DNA of 64,000 nucleotides from Anseongella ginsenosidimutans (GTDB taxonomy: Bacteria > Bacteroidota > Bacteroidia > Sphingobacteriales > Sphingobacteriaceae): assembly GCF_008033235.1 (NCBI RefSeq), contig NZ_CP042432.1, forward strand, positions 2,232,001 through 2,296,000, written 5' to 3'. Below the pieces are notes generated by a model that was not told the origin of the DNA, made no database searches, and saw only the letters and a program-made list of their open reading frames with translations. Positions within the stretch are counted from its first letter, which is position 1. Each line of letters opens with the position of its first letter. Positions 51,710 through 62,321 of the stretch are shown here, piece by piece. The position numbers were made by a program, and so were the translations under genes.

Positions 51710-53394
51710 TTCCTGTTTAGCTGCGGAGTTTTGTCTAATTCATTGCGTATTTCTGAAGCATCCAGATCATGCAATATACCGTTTTTCTGCCGGGCGTGAA
51801 AAACAGCGATACCGGCAGCCTGTCCCAATCCCATAAACACCGGTTCCATTCTGATGGAGCCGAAAGCCGAATGCGAAGCCGACAAACAAACAGGAACCAG
51901 TAAATTGGTGACTTCGTTGCGTTTTGGCAATAAGGAACGATAAGAGATCTGATAGGGGTCAAAGCCCTTAATAAAATAATTACCTTCGTTTTCCACGCGG
52001 CCGTTTACCACTATCCGGTTGCAGGTATGACTGTCGAGCGCATAAGCGCCATAACCAACACCGTCTGTAACCGGCCGCTGCCCGACACATTCGTGTTCTG
52101 TAATTACGAATTCTCCAACCATGCGGCGGGCTTCGCGAATATACAGCTGATGCGGCCAGCCATTGGTATCCAGAAATTCGTCTCGGCAATATCCCCAGGT
52201 GTTCATTTCTTTACGGAGATGTTCAGGGACCCGGCTATCGGTGGCAATAAACCATAGTAAACCTTGTTGATAGTCAATATGGTCGTTCCATATCCTTTTG
52301 CGGCCCGAGTAGTCTGCATCCGGATAATCATGGCTTTTGCCTGTATAGTTGGAAGAAAACCCGGCTAAGCCGTAGTTGTTCCAGTCCGTCTTCCCGTTCG
52401 GCATTTTACTGATAATAAAGCCATTGCCTTTGCCTAGTTGTTCCCAGGGCTTTTTACTAAGCAACCTTACCAGAAGCTCATACCTGTCGGGATTATAATT
52501 GCCAGGCTCCGTAAACGGCAGCTGGTTTTCTTTTTCCTGCGTGAGGCACAACCGAAAACAATAGGACTGTACACTTTTATCACCTGTTCCGTCTGGCTTG
52601 TATTCAATGTCGTTAATTTCAGGTAGCAGGCCGCTGGATGGGCTTCCCGGTATCACATACGGATCTATTGCAACCGGCCACTCACTTGTTCTTTTGACCT
52701 TGCCATTGTACGTGCCGGCAATCCTGGAAAGGCATACTCCGTTGAATTTCTCATTGTACACCTGGTTGCTTTCCCGGCCTATTGTATAGCTAACACCTGC
52801 TTTCGCCATCAGATCGCCTTCATAGGAGGCATCGATAAAATGGGTGGCGGCTACCGAAAGTACATCGGAAGAATTTGCGGAGCTTTCAAGTTCAACACGG
52901 GTGATCTTTGATCGCTTCACGCTGACAGCTTTCATCCGACGGGAATACCAGACTTCAACTTCGGCTTCGTTTATATAAGCATTAAAAATCGACTCTGCGA
53001 CGCGGGGTTCAAATCGAAATACGGGTTTATTACCGTAATATTTACCTATCCGTGTATAGAAGTCCCTGGCCAGCCCCGTAATAACTTCGTGTTTGCCGCC
53101 GGTATCGGTAGCGCCCAGGCCCCCGGATGATAAACCTCCCAAATGCCGGCCGGGTTCCACCAACAGCACCTTCAAGCCGTACATTTTTGCCGTATATGCA
53201 GCAATTGCCCCTCCCGAAGTGCCGCCGTATACTAGCAGATCGTAGTTAAGCGGACGGTCTGACTTGCCCGGTTCCTCAGGCACGGAATCGCTCCCGGTAA
53301 GCATTGCCGGGGCCGTGCCTGATATGCCGGCTATACCCGAGGTGGCAATGGCCACTTTTTTTATAAAGGCTCTTCTTGAGTCGTCTTTGATCAT
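51706..53394 (-). CDS. FAD-dependent oxidoreductase with Tat-like signal
   Basis: 562 residues. The N-terminus has DDSRRAFIKKVAIATSGIAG, a twin-arginine signal (S-R-R-x-F-I-K), so it is probably folded with FAD before export. YDLLVYGGTSGGAIAAYTAK is the dinucleotide-binding motif and RHLGGLSSGGLGATDTGGKH the family-specific loop (PF12831 type). QLYIREARRMVGEFVI and SASHSAFGSIRMEPVFMGLG near the C-terminus match the paralogues at 1-0.8 kb and 53.4-55.0 kb. Substrate unknown; a sugar oxidation in the periplasm is an inference from context. Overlaps the next FAD gene by 4 bases and the sulfatase by 4. Confidence 0.9.
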   Translation of the reverse strand: MIKDDSRRAFIKKVAIATSGIAGISGTAPAMLTGSDSVPEEPGKSDRPLNYDLLVYGGTSGGAIAAYTAKMYGLKVLLVEPGRHLGGLSSGGLGATDTGGKHEVITGLARDFYTRIGKYYGNKPVFRFEPRVAESIFNAYINEAEVEVWYSRRMKAVSVKRSKITRVELESSANSSDVLSVAATHFIDASYEGDLMAKAGVSYTIGRESNQVYNEKFNGVCLSRIAGTYNGKVKRTSEWPVAIDPYVIPGSPSSGLLPEINDIEYKPDGTGDKSVQSYCFRLCLTQEKENQLPFTEPGNYNPDRYELLVRLLSKKPWEQLGKGNGFIISKMPNGKTDWNNYGLAGFSSNYTGKSHDYPDADYSGRKRIWNDHIDYQQGLLWFIATDSRVPEHLRKEMNTWGYCRDEFLDTNGWPHQLYIREARRMVGEFVITEHECVGQRPVTDGVGYGAYALDSHTCNRIVVNGRVENEGNYFIKGFDPYQISYRSLLPKRNEVTNLLVPVCLSASHSAFGSIRMEPVFMGLGQAAGIAVFHARQKNGILHDLDASEIRNELDKTPQLNRK

Positions 53395-55012
53395 TGTTTA
53401 CTTTGCTTAGCACCCAGCACTTGCTTGTTTTCCAGCAGGGCCGCTTTTAACTGGTTATAGTTAATATCCTGTACCGCCTTATCTTCATTAATGGCCTGTG
53501 ACGCGGCAATGGCTGCGCTTTGGCCAAGTATCATGAATACAGGTTCCATGCGTATGGAACCAAAAGCTATGTGAGAAGCTGATAAGGAAACGGGCACCAG
53601 GAGATTGGTACATTCTTCCTGTTTCGGTGTAATTGCACCGTAGGATATCGGATAAGGAGGAAATTTGCCCACTTCTACATTTCCTTCATTTTTTACCATT
53701 CCGTTTACCACGATACGCTGGACATTATGACTGTCCATTGTGTATGCTGCCATGCCAATAGGATCGCTGACCAAGCGCTCTCCGGTACAATTATGTTCAG
53801 TCATGACATACTCACCAACCATTCTCCGGCCTTCCCGGATATAAAGCTGGGGGGTAAAATGCCCGTGGTCAACATATTCATCTTTCGGGTAGCCCCATTG
53901 GCTAACGAATTCCTGCAGGCGGGCAGGTACTCTCGGGTCTGTTTTTACAAAGTAGAGCAGGCCTTTGGTATAGGAAACATGATCTTCGAATATTTCTTTT
54001 CTTTCTTCAAAGCTGGCTTCAGGCCAGTTATAGTTTGCGCCGATCATGTCGGTTGAAAACCCGCCCCTGTTGTTGACGTCTGTTTTCCGGTTCGGCATCC
54101 TGCTCCAGATGAAATAATCATTGGGCCCGGTCATTTGCGGCTGGGCTTTGAACAGGCGGGCCAGTAGTTCATATTTAGTGGAATCATAATCCGGCGGCCT
54201 GGTAACAGGGATGCGATTCTCTGCGCTGTCTGTCAGGCAAATACGGAAATTATACGCCTGTACTTTCCGGTCGCCTTCGCCGGTCTTGCCAGGCGTTGCG
54301 TTGCTGATCCCGTAGAGCAGTCCGCTGGAAGGGTCGCCGGGAATCCGGTAGGGGCTTACTCCGTCGGGAAACTGGTGCCTGCCCGATTGTTTCAAATATT
54401 CCGGGAGCTGGTAACCGTTCAGTGTTTCATTATAAATACTGTTATCTTCCCTGCCAACTGTATAAGTGACACCGGCAAGCGCCATCAGGTCACCTTCATA
54501 GGTACAGTCCAAATATATTTTAGCCGATATGACTTGTTTCCTGTTATTTGTTCCATCCGTAGGGTGTAGTTGGACCGATGTGATTTCCCCCTTTTTTTTA
54601 CGGACTTTCGCTACCCGTTTGTCGTAGATCACCGGTACGGCGGCCTCTTCCAGGTAATCGCTGAAAACCTTTGCCGCGGCGCCCGGTTCAAACTTCCACG
54701 CTTCCTCTTTCCCGTAAATTTTTCCTAACCTGCGATAAAAGTCACGTGAAAGCCCGCCGATGGCTTGCTTATTCCCTATGTCCGTCTGGCCCAAGCCGCC
54801 TGATGAAAGGCCGCCGATATGTCCGTCGGGAACAACCAAAACGACCGATTTGCCCATCTTCGCAGCGGTATAGGCGGCGATAACGCCGGCCGAAGTGCCT
54901 CCGTAAACGCAGATATCGTATTCCTCCTGGGCATAGGCGGGGGGAGGGTGCTTAAAATGGCAATCAGGACGATCGACAATATGTTCAGTACAAACTTTAA
55001 AGTGTTATTCAT
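53391..55012 (-). CDS. FAD-dependent oxidoreductase, interrupted by a frameshift in a C-run near its 5' end
   Basis: Two frames must be joined. The first (from ATG 55012) encodes the signal peptide MNNTLKFVLNILSIVLIAIL. At a run of six C (complement of 54939-54944) the frame changes and continues AYAQEEYDICVYGGTSAGVI, AAYTAAKMGKSVVLVVPDGH, which carries the FAD-binding motif. One added C would restore a perfect cleavage site (AYA-QE). The remainder is intact: GDPSSGLLYGISNATPGKTG in the middle and SHIAFGSIRMEPVFMILG at the end, as in its two paralogues. As read, translation would start late (54857) without FAD motif and be inactive. Either a sequencing error or a real lesion. Confidence 0.8.
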
Positions 55013-55035
55013 GTTATTGGGTGTCATTTTTCTTC

Positions 55036-56217
55036 TTAATTAGGAACTATATTAATATCGTCGATGTTCATTCTGCCTTCATCGCGCCCGGCTTCCGCGT
55101 TTGACAATTTATAGAAGCGGAAGCGCACCGGTCCGTCTACGTCCAGCAGGATCTCCCGGTAGGTTAACAAAGCGGTATTCTCAATCACCTCGCTGATATC
55201 CTCCCAGTCTGTGCCACCGTTTTTAGATAGCTGGACTTTGAAACTACTGGGGTCGTCACTCGCGCAGATCCCGTGATAAAACGATATTTTGGAGGCGCCG
55301 TCCGGTAAATCGTAAAGCATTTCCAAAATGGAGTTTTTGGGTCCGGAGCTGGTTTGACCACGATGGGAACGCAGGCTCCGTGAGTCGTTTTTACTGTCCC
55401 CCGGTGCGTCGCCTATTAAGAAATTATCAAAACGCCATAAGCCCGACCCGATATCCAGATCCTCCGCAGGGTAAGCGGTTTTTGTGTATTGGCTGTCTTC
55501 AAAGGTTTCAGGAAATCCCGCATAAATAGCCTCCGGAGATATTGCCTGGAAACTGGTATAAAAGGTATCGATCGCATCGGGATGGGGTAAAAATAGCGAA
55601 CGATATTGTATGGATCCCCTCTGAGGCCTTGGACTGATCCTGGTTTCGGCATCGTCTTTCGCTACCCGGATGTGATGAGCTGCCCCTTCGGCATCCTTAT
55701 AGTGAAGCTCCGTTAAAAGCGCATCCTTGCTGCTTTCATTTAACCAGGAAATGGTCACCTCGTTATTAATCATAGCCGCTTTCTCTACGATCCGGAAATG
55801 AAGCGAAGCCAGGTAAATATCCCCGTATACCTCACCGGTGGTGTCTATTGGCAGGGACCTGTTCCCTTCTTTATCAATGGTTATAAATTCAAAAGTATAG
55901 GATCCCTCTTCCAAATTTTCAATGATCGCCCTTACCGTATCCACTTTGGACTTTTTTACTACCGGGATCTCGATGGAATCCAGTTTGTCGTTCCAGAATA
56001 CTTTGCATTTACTGATAGTAGGTGAAGATATTAGCATCCACACTTCAGCCCGGTTTTTACCGGGATGTATGCTGATTGAATCGGGCTTTTTGCTATACCG
56101 GAGTTCTCCGCCGCTCAAAAACTCCTCATAGGTGCTGTCCATTTTGCTGCAGGCAGCCAGGCAGATAGCGGCCATTATTATAAATGCAAAATGTGGCCGG
56201 AAATATTTATTTCTCAT
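55036..56217 (-). CDS. DUF4998-type surface lipoprotein
   Basis: ATG at 56217 is preferred over several upstream ones, because it gives a lipoprotein signal (MRNKYFRPHFAFIIMAAICL, lipobox LAAC) and begins 7 bp after the preceding stop. The following SKMDSTYEEFLSGGELRYSK and PGKNRAEVWMLISSPTISKC are typical DUF4998 starts, with two further Ig-like repeats (EGSYTFEFITIDKEGNRSLP). The C-terminal 150 residues look like a jelly-roll domain (SKISFYHGICASDDPSSFKV). Such proteins sit behind SusD in polysaccharide loci and are taken as glycan-binding. 394 residues. Confidence 0.8.
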   Translation of the reverse strand: MRNKYFRPHFAFIIMAAICLAACSKMDSTYEEFLSGGELRYSKKPDSISIHPGKNRAEVWMLISSPTISKCKVFWNDKLDSIEIPVVKKSKVDTVRAIIENLEEGSYTFEFITIDKEGNRSLPIDTTGEVYGDIYLASLHFRIVEKAAMINNEVTISWLNESSKDALLTELHYKDAEGAAHHIRVAKDDAETRISPRPQRGSIQYRSLFLPHPDAIDTFYTSFQAISPEAIYAGFPETFEDSQYTKTAYPAEDLDIGSGLWRFDNFLIGDAPGDSKNDSRSLRSHRGQTSSGPKNSILEMLYDLPDGASKISFYHGICASDDPSSFKVQLSKNGGTDWEDISEVIENTALLTYREILLDVDGPVRFRFYKLSNAEAGRDEGRMNIDDINIVPN

Positions 56218-56224
56218 ATTGTTA

Positions 56225-57427
56225 TTATTGTGCATACTGTCCCCAGAATGTAAATTCCTTGAACCATACCTCTGCTTTTTCTGAATCGCGCGGCGACGCA
56301 AATGACGAAAGGATCTTAAAGCGTATATACCGAACGGCCGGTGCGTTAGGCGGAACAATGAATTCAAAACCGGCTGCGGCTTGTTCCCGGTCTTCCGCCG
56401 TCAATTCGTCACCAACATTCAATCCCGAAGGCCGGATCACCTCATACTCACCCAGCAAGGTCCATCCGTCGTAACTTCCGTCAGGACTTGGGTTATCACT
56501 TCCCCATATTTCAAACTCTTTTATATTACCCGACGAATATTCACGGCCGTCTGCGATGCCCCAGATGCGGAACCGGCTGAGTTTAGATTTTTCTCCCAGG
56601 TTGAATTGAAAACGCTTAGGGAGTGCATCGCTGGAATGGAATCCGTTGTTTGAAGTGGTGTTATTATCCCATAATGCCCTAAGGTTCCAGCGGCTGACCG
56701 CGTCACCGGGAAGCGGCAATAGTTCGAAAATTTCTTTGTCCAGCTCTTCTTCAAAGAGGGGAACAGCTTCTTTGATCAGGGTATCGGAAGTGTTTTCCCA
56801 GCGGTCACTGATATAAACGCCGAATATGGTTGGCTCCGCCGGGAGCCCTCTTACCGCATATGATCCGTTCACTAATGCGGTATAATATTTATCGTATTCA
56901 ATCCACTCGTCAAAAGCATCTTTGATCAGGATGGTTGCGGACAGATCGGCCTTGGCTTCATTCCGGAAATTTAAATTAATACCCCCAAAGTCACTTTCAT
57001 ACTCCAGGGCATTAAAGGCATCCCGTACAGGTGAACTCGTGGGTTGCACTTGTATATGTTCGGGCTCAGACCGGTTACCGCTTCGATCCACGGTATAGAG
57101 CGTAACCGGGTATTTTTTGACCTCACCGAAGCCCAGCACAACCAGGGAATTATTGTAAAGGGAAGCTTTGACTTGTTGTTTTATGCCCGGGCGGATTTCA
57201 TATTCTGCCAGCACATAAAGAAGGTCATTCTCATCAGGCAAGGTATAACGGATGATCGCACCGCCTGAAATGTTTTCTATTTCAATACCGGTGACCGAAC
57301 CTGGAACGGTGTCGTCATTTTCCAGCGCATCTCTTACCTCGAGCCGTTCGCATGAAGTAAGTAAAAGCAAAAGAATACAGGACAAACCACGACAGATTGA
57401 ATATAATGTGTTTGATGGAGGTTTCAT
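56225..57427 (-). CDS. DUF4959/DUF5126/DUF5000-type glycan-binding-like lipoprotein
   Basis: 400 residues. Lipoprotein signal MKPPSNTLYSICRGLSCILL ending at TSC. Three parts: an Ig-like region (VTGIEIENISGGAIIRYTLP, resembling DUF4959), a second (DFGGINLNFRNEAKADLSAT, resembling DUF5126) and a C-terminal galactose-binding-like domain (LSRFRIWGIADGREYSSGNI, KEFEIWGSDNPSPDGSYDGW, resembling DUF5000). Proteins of this make-up are the usual third and fourth gene of polysaccharide loci. Follows susD by 26 bp. Confidence 0.85.
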   Translation of the reverse strand: MKPPSNTLYSICRGLSCILLLLLTSCERLEVRDALENDDTVPGSVTGIEIENISGGAIIRYTLPDENDLLYVLAEYEIRPGIKQQVKASLYNNSLVVLGFGEVKKYPVTLYTVDRSGNRSEPEHIQVQPTSSPVRDAFNALEYESDFGGINLNFRNEAKADLSATILIKDAFDEWIEYDKYYTALVNGSYAVRGLPAEPTIFGVYISDRWENTSDTLIKEAVPLFEEELDKEIFELLPLPGDAVSRWNLRALWDNNTTSNNGFHSSDALPKRFQFNLGEKSKLSRFRIWGIADGREYSSGNIKEFEIWGSDNPSPDGSYDGWTLLGEYEVIRPSGLNVGDELTAEDREQAAAGFEFIVPPNAPAVRYIRFKILSSFASPRDSEKAEVWFKEFTFWGQYAQ

Positions 57428-57453
57428 AACATACTAAAATTGAATGACAGACA

Positions 57454-59373
57454 TTACCAACCGGGATTTTGAACCAAATTGCTGTTTTTGATCAGGGAAT
57501 TTTCCTGGATAGGCCACAAGTAATTTTTCTTTTTAAAAGTTTGGTTGAATAATACTACTGGCTGGTAATACAACAGTGTCTCGGATTGACCCACATCCCA
57601 TCCTCTGACGGGTTGGTTAATCACACTTTCAGCTTTTTTCCAGCGTAATAAATCCCAGTACCGGGTTCCTTCCAGCGCCATCTCGATCAAACGTTCTTGC
57701 TGGATGATTTCACGGAAACCCTCTATGGAATGGATTTTTCCGGGAGTTGTTGACATGGACCATGATTCTTCCACACCCGGGATACCTGCGCGTTCCCGCA
57801 CCCTGTTAATCCATTCAAAGGCTTCCGTTGTCCGGCCGGCCTCATTGAGCGCTTCCGCATAATACAGGTACAGGTCGGCTAAACGGATAACGGGAAAAGG
57901 ATAGGTTTGAACGGTATAGGAACCGGATGTCTGCAATACATTTAGAAAATGCACCAGTTTCTTGGTAAAGTACCCGGTAACAGAGTGTTCGTCTGACCGG
58001 GAACGCCCTGAGATCTGGCCCAGTTTTCCTTCCACGTGCCAGGCTTCCTCCTGATCAAAATTACCCTGTCCGTACCATATGCCGCCATCGAAACCCAGAT
58101 CGGCGTAAAAGCGCGGTTCGCGGTCAAAATGAAGTTTGGCGGTGACATAGTTTTGTTTAATGTAATATTTGTCGTCTGCAGTAGCCGTATCCAATTCATA
58201 CCGGCGTTCATAATCCCAGGTTGGATCTGCATCGATGGGCAAGCCGTTTTCCGTATAAAACATTTCGGCGATCTTCATCGAGGGTGCGTATTCCTTTTTG
58301 GGCCGCTGCGTTAAGCTGGACAGATTGGACGAGGGGTCGATTATTGCCTGCGAATACCGCTGCAGGGATCCTACCATGCTGTTGTTGGAGCCCCATACAA
58401 TTTCAGAATTCCATTTTTCGGTAACGGCATTACGAATATCCATCTGGGTTTGCATTTCCGGCCCCAGATCATAAGTGTTTACCGCCGGGTTGAAACGGTA
58501 CAGCTTTGCGCCATTTTCGTGAAGCAGATCAATCGCTTCTTTGCATGCCGCAGCTGCCCGTTCCCATTTGGATGGGTCGAAAGTAGTATTTACCAGGTGT
58601 ATGCCGCGGTTATCTACAAAATTTGCATAATCAGCATTTCCATTAAAAAGCGGGCTGGCGGCTGTGATAAGAACCTTGGCTTTTACGGCTTTGGCAATGG
58701 TAGAAGTGATCCTGCCCATTTCCGATACCTGATCCAGAATTAACGGGGGAAGGTCCATTGCCGCTGTGTCTAATAGCCTGACAATGTAATTAACGACGGA
58801 GTCTGCCGGTTCCCGGTATACCTGCACTTGCTCGGGCGTACTCGAAATCGGGAAATTGGCATCTACGATCGGAATCGGGCCGTACATGCGGAATAAGAAC
58901 CAGTGGTAGTAAGCTTTTAAGAATTTAACTTCTGCAATCCATCGTTTTTTCTCCGGCTCATCCATGTCCGGAACCAAATGAATGTTCTCCAAAAACGTGT
59001 TGCAATCCCGGATAGCCTGGAACATGGATTTTCCACCGTTTCCGCCGTCCCAATAATCCAGATAGGGGTTCAGCATGGTCTGGTTGCCACGGGCAACCTC
59101 CCATACCTCCGGCGGACGGGAAACATCGGGCGCGGTCTGGTAAGGGTAGAAAAGCCAGATCTCATCTCCGGTTAAAAGCCCGGGGTTGCTGCCCCAATTG
59201 CCATATTCCGGCAAATAAGAATAACAGGTAAACAAGTATTTTTCCGCCTGGCTGCGCATGCGAAACGCATAATCAACGGTAGCTACGTTATCCGGAACAA
59301 CATCCAGGTAATTACACGCATTGAGTCCGAGAAAAGATAATGCGATAAAAAAGCTTTTGTATATTTTCATCAT
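57454..59373 (-). CDS. SusD/RagB-family outer-membrane lipoprotein
   Basis: 639 residues. Lipoprotein signal MMKIYKSFFIALSFLGLNAC, then NYLDVVPDNVATVDYAFRMR, the classic RagB/SusD start. TPR helices follow (FLKAYYHWFLFRMYGPIPIV, VKAKVLITAASPLFNGNADY) and the C-terminus has YPFPVIRLADLYLYYAEALN and EMALEGTRYWDLLRWKKAES, both family signatures. It captures glycan for the SusC partner encoded just upstream, whose gene is broken here. Confidence 0.95.
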   Translation of the reverse strand: MMKIYKSFFIALSFLGLNACNYLDVVPDNVATVDYAFRMRSQAEKYLFTCYSYLPEYGNWGSNPGLLTGDEIWLFYPYQTAPDVSRPPEVWEVARGNQTMLNPYLDYWDGGNGGKSMFQAIRDCNTFLENIHLVPDMDEPEKKRWIAEVKFLKAYYHWFLFRMYGPIPIVDANFPISSTPEQVQVYREPADSVVNYIVRLLDTAAMDLPPLILDQVSEMGRITSTIAKAVKAKVLITAASPLFNGNADYANFVDNRGIHLVNTTFDPSKWERAAAACKEAIDLLHENGAKLYRFNPAVNTYDLGPEMQTQMDIRNAVTEKWNSEIVWGSNNSMVGSLQRYSQAIIDPSSNLSSLTQRPKKEYAPSMKIAEMFYTENGLPIDADPTWDYERRYELDTATADDKYYIKQNYVTAKLHFDREPRFYADLGFDGGIWYGQGNFDQEEAWHVEGKLGQISGRSRSDEHSVTGYFTKKLVHFLNVLQTSGSYTVQTYPFPVIRLADLYLYYAEALNEAGRTTEAFEWINRVRERAGIPGVEESWSMSTTPGKIHSIEGFREIIQQERLIEMALEGTRYWDLLRWKKAESVINQPVRGWDVGQSETLLYYQPVVLFNQTFKKKNYLWPIQENSLIKNSNLVQNPGW

Positions 59374-59392
59374 CGTTTGCTGTTAGATCTGA

Positions 59393-62258
59393 CTAGAAGG
59401 AAACCTGGGCGCCGATATTCACCACACGTTGTACGGGATAGCCTAAACCGTCTCCCGCCATTTCCACATCCCAGAGTTTAAATTTGCTCCAGGCTAGTAA
59501 ATTCGTGCCGCTTACATACAACCTCAATTTATTGATGCGTAAGCGATCCATTGTCCTTTGAGGAAGGGTATAGCCTATTTCCGCATTTTTTAAGCGCATA
59601 AATGAACCATTGCGCATAAACCAGGTATTGGTGGGCGTGTTATTCGGATGGGAAGAAGGGCTTAACCTGGGCCACAGCGCATAGGGATCCGGGTTGGCTT
59701 CCGACCAATAGCTGTCCGCGTATGCCTGCAGTACCTGGTTCTTCAGCTGCTGGCCATCGGAGCTTGTGGTGATAAACGGTGCGGTCCGTCCGATATCCAG
59801 CCAGAACGATTCGCGTCCCAGGCCTTGGAAAAAGATGGAGAAATCGAGGTTTTTATAGCCAAATGACGCTCCGAACCCGTATACGATCTCAGGCGAGGTC
59901 GGAAACCCGATGGGCACCTGGTCCAGTGTGGTAATTTGCCCGTCCCTGTTGATGTCCCGGTATTTTATATCGCCGCCGCGGGTTTTTTCCCCGAAGTTTT
60001 GTGCGGGTGAATTGTAGACCTCTTCGTCGTCGATAAATAAACGCTCGGCAATGTAGCCCCATTGTTGAGTCAGGTTGTAGCCGATGCGGGATTTCCAGGG
60101 CTCGTTTGCATATAAGGGTTCTTCATAAGCCAGGTAATTACTCACCGCATAGGTAAAATTGGCCCGGCCCTGAATCCAGGCATGGTTGCCCAGCTGCTGG
60201 TTGTAATCTACTGAAAAATCAAGCCCTTTTCCTTCGGCCCTTCCCACATTCGCTTTGGGCACTACCGAAGTGGTCAGCCCCATAGTGGAAGGGATAAATG
60301 ACCGGGACATTAAAATGTCGTTGCGGGTTTCTTTCCAGACATCGGCTACAATATTGATTTTATTATACAGGCTCATGTCAAAACCTATATTGGTTTTATA
60401 CGATTTCTCCCAGGTGATCTCGGGGTTGCCATACCGGTTGACTGTCACGCCGTCCCGTCTGTAGGTATTATCCAGGCCAAAGACAGCCCCTTTTCCGGGG
60501 TCATCCATATTAACTTCTGAAAGATAGAAGAAACGATCAGCCTTGCTGCCGATGGCATCGTTGCCGATCAAACCAAAGGTTCCCCTGAGTTTTAAATTGG
60601 TGACCGTGTTTTGTAAAGATTCCCAGAACTTTTCATTGGAAACATGCCAGGCCAGCCCTGCGGAGGGAAAGAACCCAAAGCGATTGCTTTTATAAAACCG
60701 TTCTGACCCATTGTACCCAAAATCAAATTCGGCAAAATAACGGTCGTCATAAGAGTACGTAAACCGGCCGGATAAACCAATGTTCCGGCCTGGAAGAGTG
60801 GTCTGAAGCGAGTACGGAACACCGCCCGATTGCGGTTGGTTGATCACCTCATTCTGCATTAAAAATACCAGGAGCCCGCTTATGCCATGCTTTTCGTTGA
60901 AGGTACGGTTGTAATTCAAGGTGGCCTGTATATAGGTAGTTGACTTCACGTCAGGGAAGGCATGATCGAAATCAAGATACTCGGTTCCGGTATCTTCATT
61001 AAGGGGGTTAGCGTGTATTCATTAGTCAGTTTATCGTAGGTACCCACTTCATACCAAAACGGATTGTAGGATCGGTTGACACTTGAAAACGCGTAGCGTG
61101 AAACATTAAATAAGGCATGCAGTTTAAGCCCTTTGGTAAGAAAGGAGAAATCCTGTTCAATGTCAAACTGTGCCAGCATTAAACTCTGGTTATACTGACG
61201 ATAACCGCTTACCATCTTTGCATAAGGGTTGGAAAGAATGTCCTGCGTATTTCCAAAAAGAAGATGTTGTACATGCTGATGGGCTTCATCCTTCGGGAAA
61301 TAGGCCGGGAAACTGACCGGGTCGCTCCTTACGGCTAACCGGTAAAAATGTTCCCCTCCGGCAACGGGCCCGGTGTAGTCGTCAAAGGTTCCATACAATT
61401 TTACGCCTACTTCGGTAGATTTTGTTAAATCTATATTGATGTTGGACCGTAACTGGTAGGTCTTCAGGTTTATATTGCTGTTAAAATTACTTTGTTTATC
61501 TACTTTCAGTACGCCGTTGTCCTGATTAAAGGTGCCGGCTAAATAATAACGGGCCCTTTTTCCGCCACCCGAGGCATTCAGGTTAAAGCGCTGGTTCATG
61601 GCGTAATCCTTAAACAGCATATCGTACCAATCATTCGTCGGATATATCAAAGGATCGGTACCCGCTATGGTGTTGTCAATTTTGCTTCTTGAATACGGAA
61701 CGGGAGCCAGCGGATTGCGTGTCTGCACTGCCTCGTTGTTCATTTTCATATAGGTAATGGGGTCGGCTAGTTCGATGTTTCTTGTTGGAGAAGACACAGA
61801 GTTTTCCATCCGTATGGATATCTTGGTTTTTCCCTCCACGCCTTCTTTGGTCGTAATTAGAATGACACCGTTTGCGCCTCTGGCGCCATAAAGAGCCGTG
61901 GCCGTAGCATCTTTTAATATGGAAAAACTGGCGATATCATCCACCTGCATCCTGGCCAGGTCCCGGCTGGAAAGCTCGATGCCGTCAATCAGGATCAGCG
62001 GATCTTTTTTGTATCCGAAACTGGTTACTCCACGGATAAAGAAATCCGCATCGTCTGCTCCGGGCTCTCCGCTGCGCTGATAGGCTACCACGCCCGCCAG
62101 GCGCCCGGCCAATGCGGTAGTGAGGTTGCTTGAGGGTACTTTCAACTCGGATGGCGTAATCGTGGTTACCGCTCCCACTACCTCTTTTTTCTTCTGCGTT
62201 CCAAAGGCTACGACCACGACGTCGTCCAGCTGATCAAAGGACAGGGGTAAGGTGACAT
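59393..62258 (-). pseudogene. SusC/RagA TonB-dependent transporter, 5' end lost to an IS and frameshifted
   Basis: The 5' end (signal peptide and carboxypeptidase-like domain) is missing: the frame enters from the IS as NVTLPLSFDQLDDVVVVAFG. The plug is intact (LKVPSSNLTTALAGRLAGVV, FSILKDATATALYGARGANG with signature GVILITTKEG). At a run of five C (complement of 61003-61007) the frame changes: with one extra C it would read TLTPLNEDTGTEYLDFDHAF and go straight on. The barrel then runs to the terminus VNIGAQVSF. The partner SusD gene lies 19 bp downstream. Not functional as read. Confidence 0.85.
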
Positions 62259-62321
62259 TATAATTCCCCCCGAAAATCGGACAGTAAGTTAAGTTAGAAT
62301 TTTGATTAAATTTACTGTATC

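Noticed and set aside
54776-55027. separate 83-codon gene upstream of the second FAD oxidoreductase
   Set aside because: Its first 25 residues are the signal peptide of the oxidoreductase; the rest is out-of-frame reading after the C-run.
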